From contig NC_080731.1 of assembly GCF_019097595.1 (NCBI RefSeq), positions 12,051,571-12,115,570 on the forward strand: DNA of 64,000 nt, given 5' to 3'. Numbering within the stretch: position 1 is the stretch's first letter; each line of letters starts with the position of its first letter. This document shows, piece by piece, positions 63,401-64,000 of the stretch. Origin of the DNA: Hemibagrus wyckioides. Its lineage: Eukaryota; Chordata; Actinopteri; Siluriformes; Bagridae. The translations under genes were made by a program, and so were the position numbers. The notes beneath the pieces are model-generated. The model was not told the origin of the DNA, did not search any database, and saw nothing but the letters and a program-made list of their open reading frames with translations.

Positions 63401-64000
63401 TTAAACACTGTACACCATGATAAACACTGTACACCATGATGAACACTGTACAACCTGTTAAACACTGTACACCATGATAAACACTGTACACCATGATAAA
63501 CACTACATCCTGTTAAACTCTGTACACCATGATAAACACTGTACACCATGATGAACACTGTACAACCTGTTAAACACTGTACATCCTGTTAAACATTGTA
63601 CACCATGATAAACACTGTACAACCTGTTAAACACTGTACATCCTGTTAAACTCTGTACACCATGATAAACACTGTACATCCTGTTAAACACTGTACACCA
63701 TGATAAACACTGTACAACCTGTTAAACACTGTGCACCATGATAAACACTACATCCTGTTAAACACTGTACAGCATGATAAACTCTGTACACCATGATAAA
63801 CTCTGTACACCATGATAAACTCTGTACACCATGTTAAACTCTGTACAGCATGATAAACTCTGTACACCATGTTAAACACTGTACACCATGTTAAACACTG
63901 TACAGCATGATAAACTCTGTACACCATGTTAAACTCTGTACACCATGTTAAACACTGTACAGCATGATAAACTCTGTACACCATGTTAAACTCTGTACAC
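60432..64000. repeat. 19-bp minisatellite array, about 185-190 units, continuing past the window
   Basis: The basic unit AAACACTGTACACCATGAT (type A) is interspersed with AAACACTGTACATCCTGTT (B), AAACACTGTACAACCTGTT (D), 17-bp AAACACTAAATCCTGTT (C) and 15-bp AAACACTATCCTGTT forms. The left edge (60432-60600) is degenerate. Zones differ: 15-mers near 60600-60800, A-B-C blocks near 60840-61560, D-rich stretches near 61970-62420 and 63060-63480, and A-rich runs with AAACTCTGTACAC after 62750. Three units make 57 bp, so all frames stay open and give repeated VYHGVQCL on the minus strand. These are not genes. Confidence 0.97.

Noticed and set aside
61561..63984. Several long minus-strand open frames with repeated VYHGVQCLTGCTV
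   Set aside because: They arise because three 19-bp minisatellite units equal 57 bp, so all frames stay open. There is no start context, splice site or non-repeat sequence.

Overview
This is vertebrate nuclear DNA, almost certainly from a teleost fish. It is AT-rich, its genes have many short exons with GT-AG introns, and the spaces between are full of microsatellites and teleost-type repeats (Tc1/mariner fossils, hAT-like MITEs, tRNA-derived SINEs, L2-type LINE tails). The repeat families suggest an ostariophysan such as a catfish, but that is only an impression.

Five protein genes can be supported. From left to right they are: the last three coding exons of an EF-hand protein phosphatase, PPEF2-like (+, 630-1932, cut by the window edge); a complete 12-exon SCARB2/LIMP-2-like gene (-, 12730-22439) with a probable 3.3 kb 3' UTR; a complete 8-exon FAM47E-like gene (+, 34786-39553); a 19-20 exon CCDC158 coiled-coil gene (-, 53408 down to about 40970); and an intronless asteroid homolog 1 (ASTE1-like) nuclease gene (+, 56273-58312). 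PPEF2, SCARB2, FAM47E and CCDC158 are also neighbours on human 4q21.1, so the identifications support each other. ASTE1 is not part of that human cluster. The exon coordinates come from reading splice sites and checking that the reading phase carries across each junction. All SCARB2 and FAM47E junctions agree. All CCDC158 junctions agree except the last.

The spaces between genes hold mainly mobile-element debris. At 3430-3971 is a hAT-like MITE with a composite SINE nested in it. At 7895-8011 is a 5'-truncated LINE tail with a 13-bp target-site duplication. At least eight Tc1-like or TIR-bounded fossils lie between 4 and 46 kb. CpG-rich promoter-like segments lie at about 22440-22700 (SCARB2), 23160-23430 (no gene assigned), 34600-34785 (FAM47E) and 53560-53900 (CCDC158). 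A near-palindromic element with 60-bp arms capped by tetranucleotide arrays lies at 54080-54471.

The last 3.6 kb (about 60432-64000, running off the window) is a 19-bp minisatellite with zones of unit variants and a local 55-bp higher-order pattern. The long open frames across it are repeat artefacts. No tRNA, rRNA, CRISPR, operon or prokaryotic feature is present. The most speculative item is a possible unrecognised helical-cytokine-like gene on the minus strand (28790-31000). It is offered as a lead, not a call.
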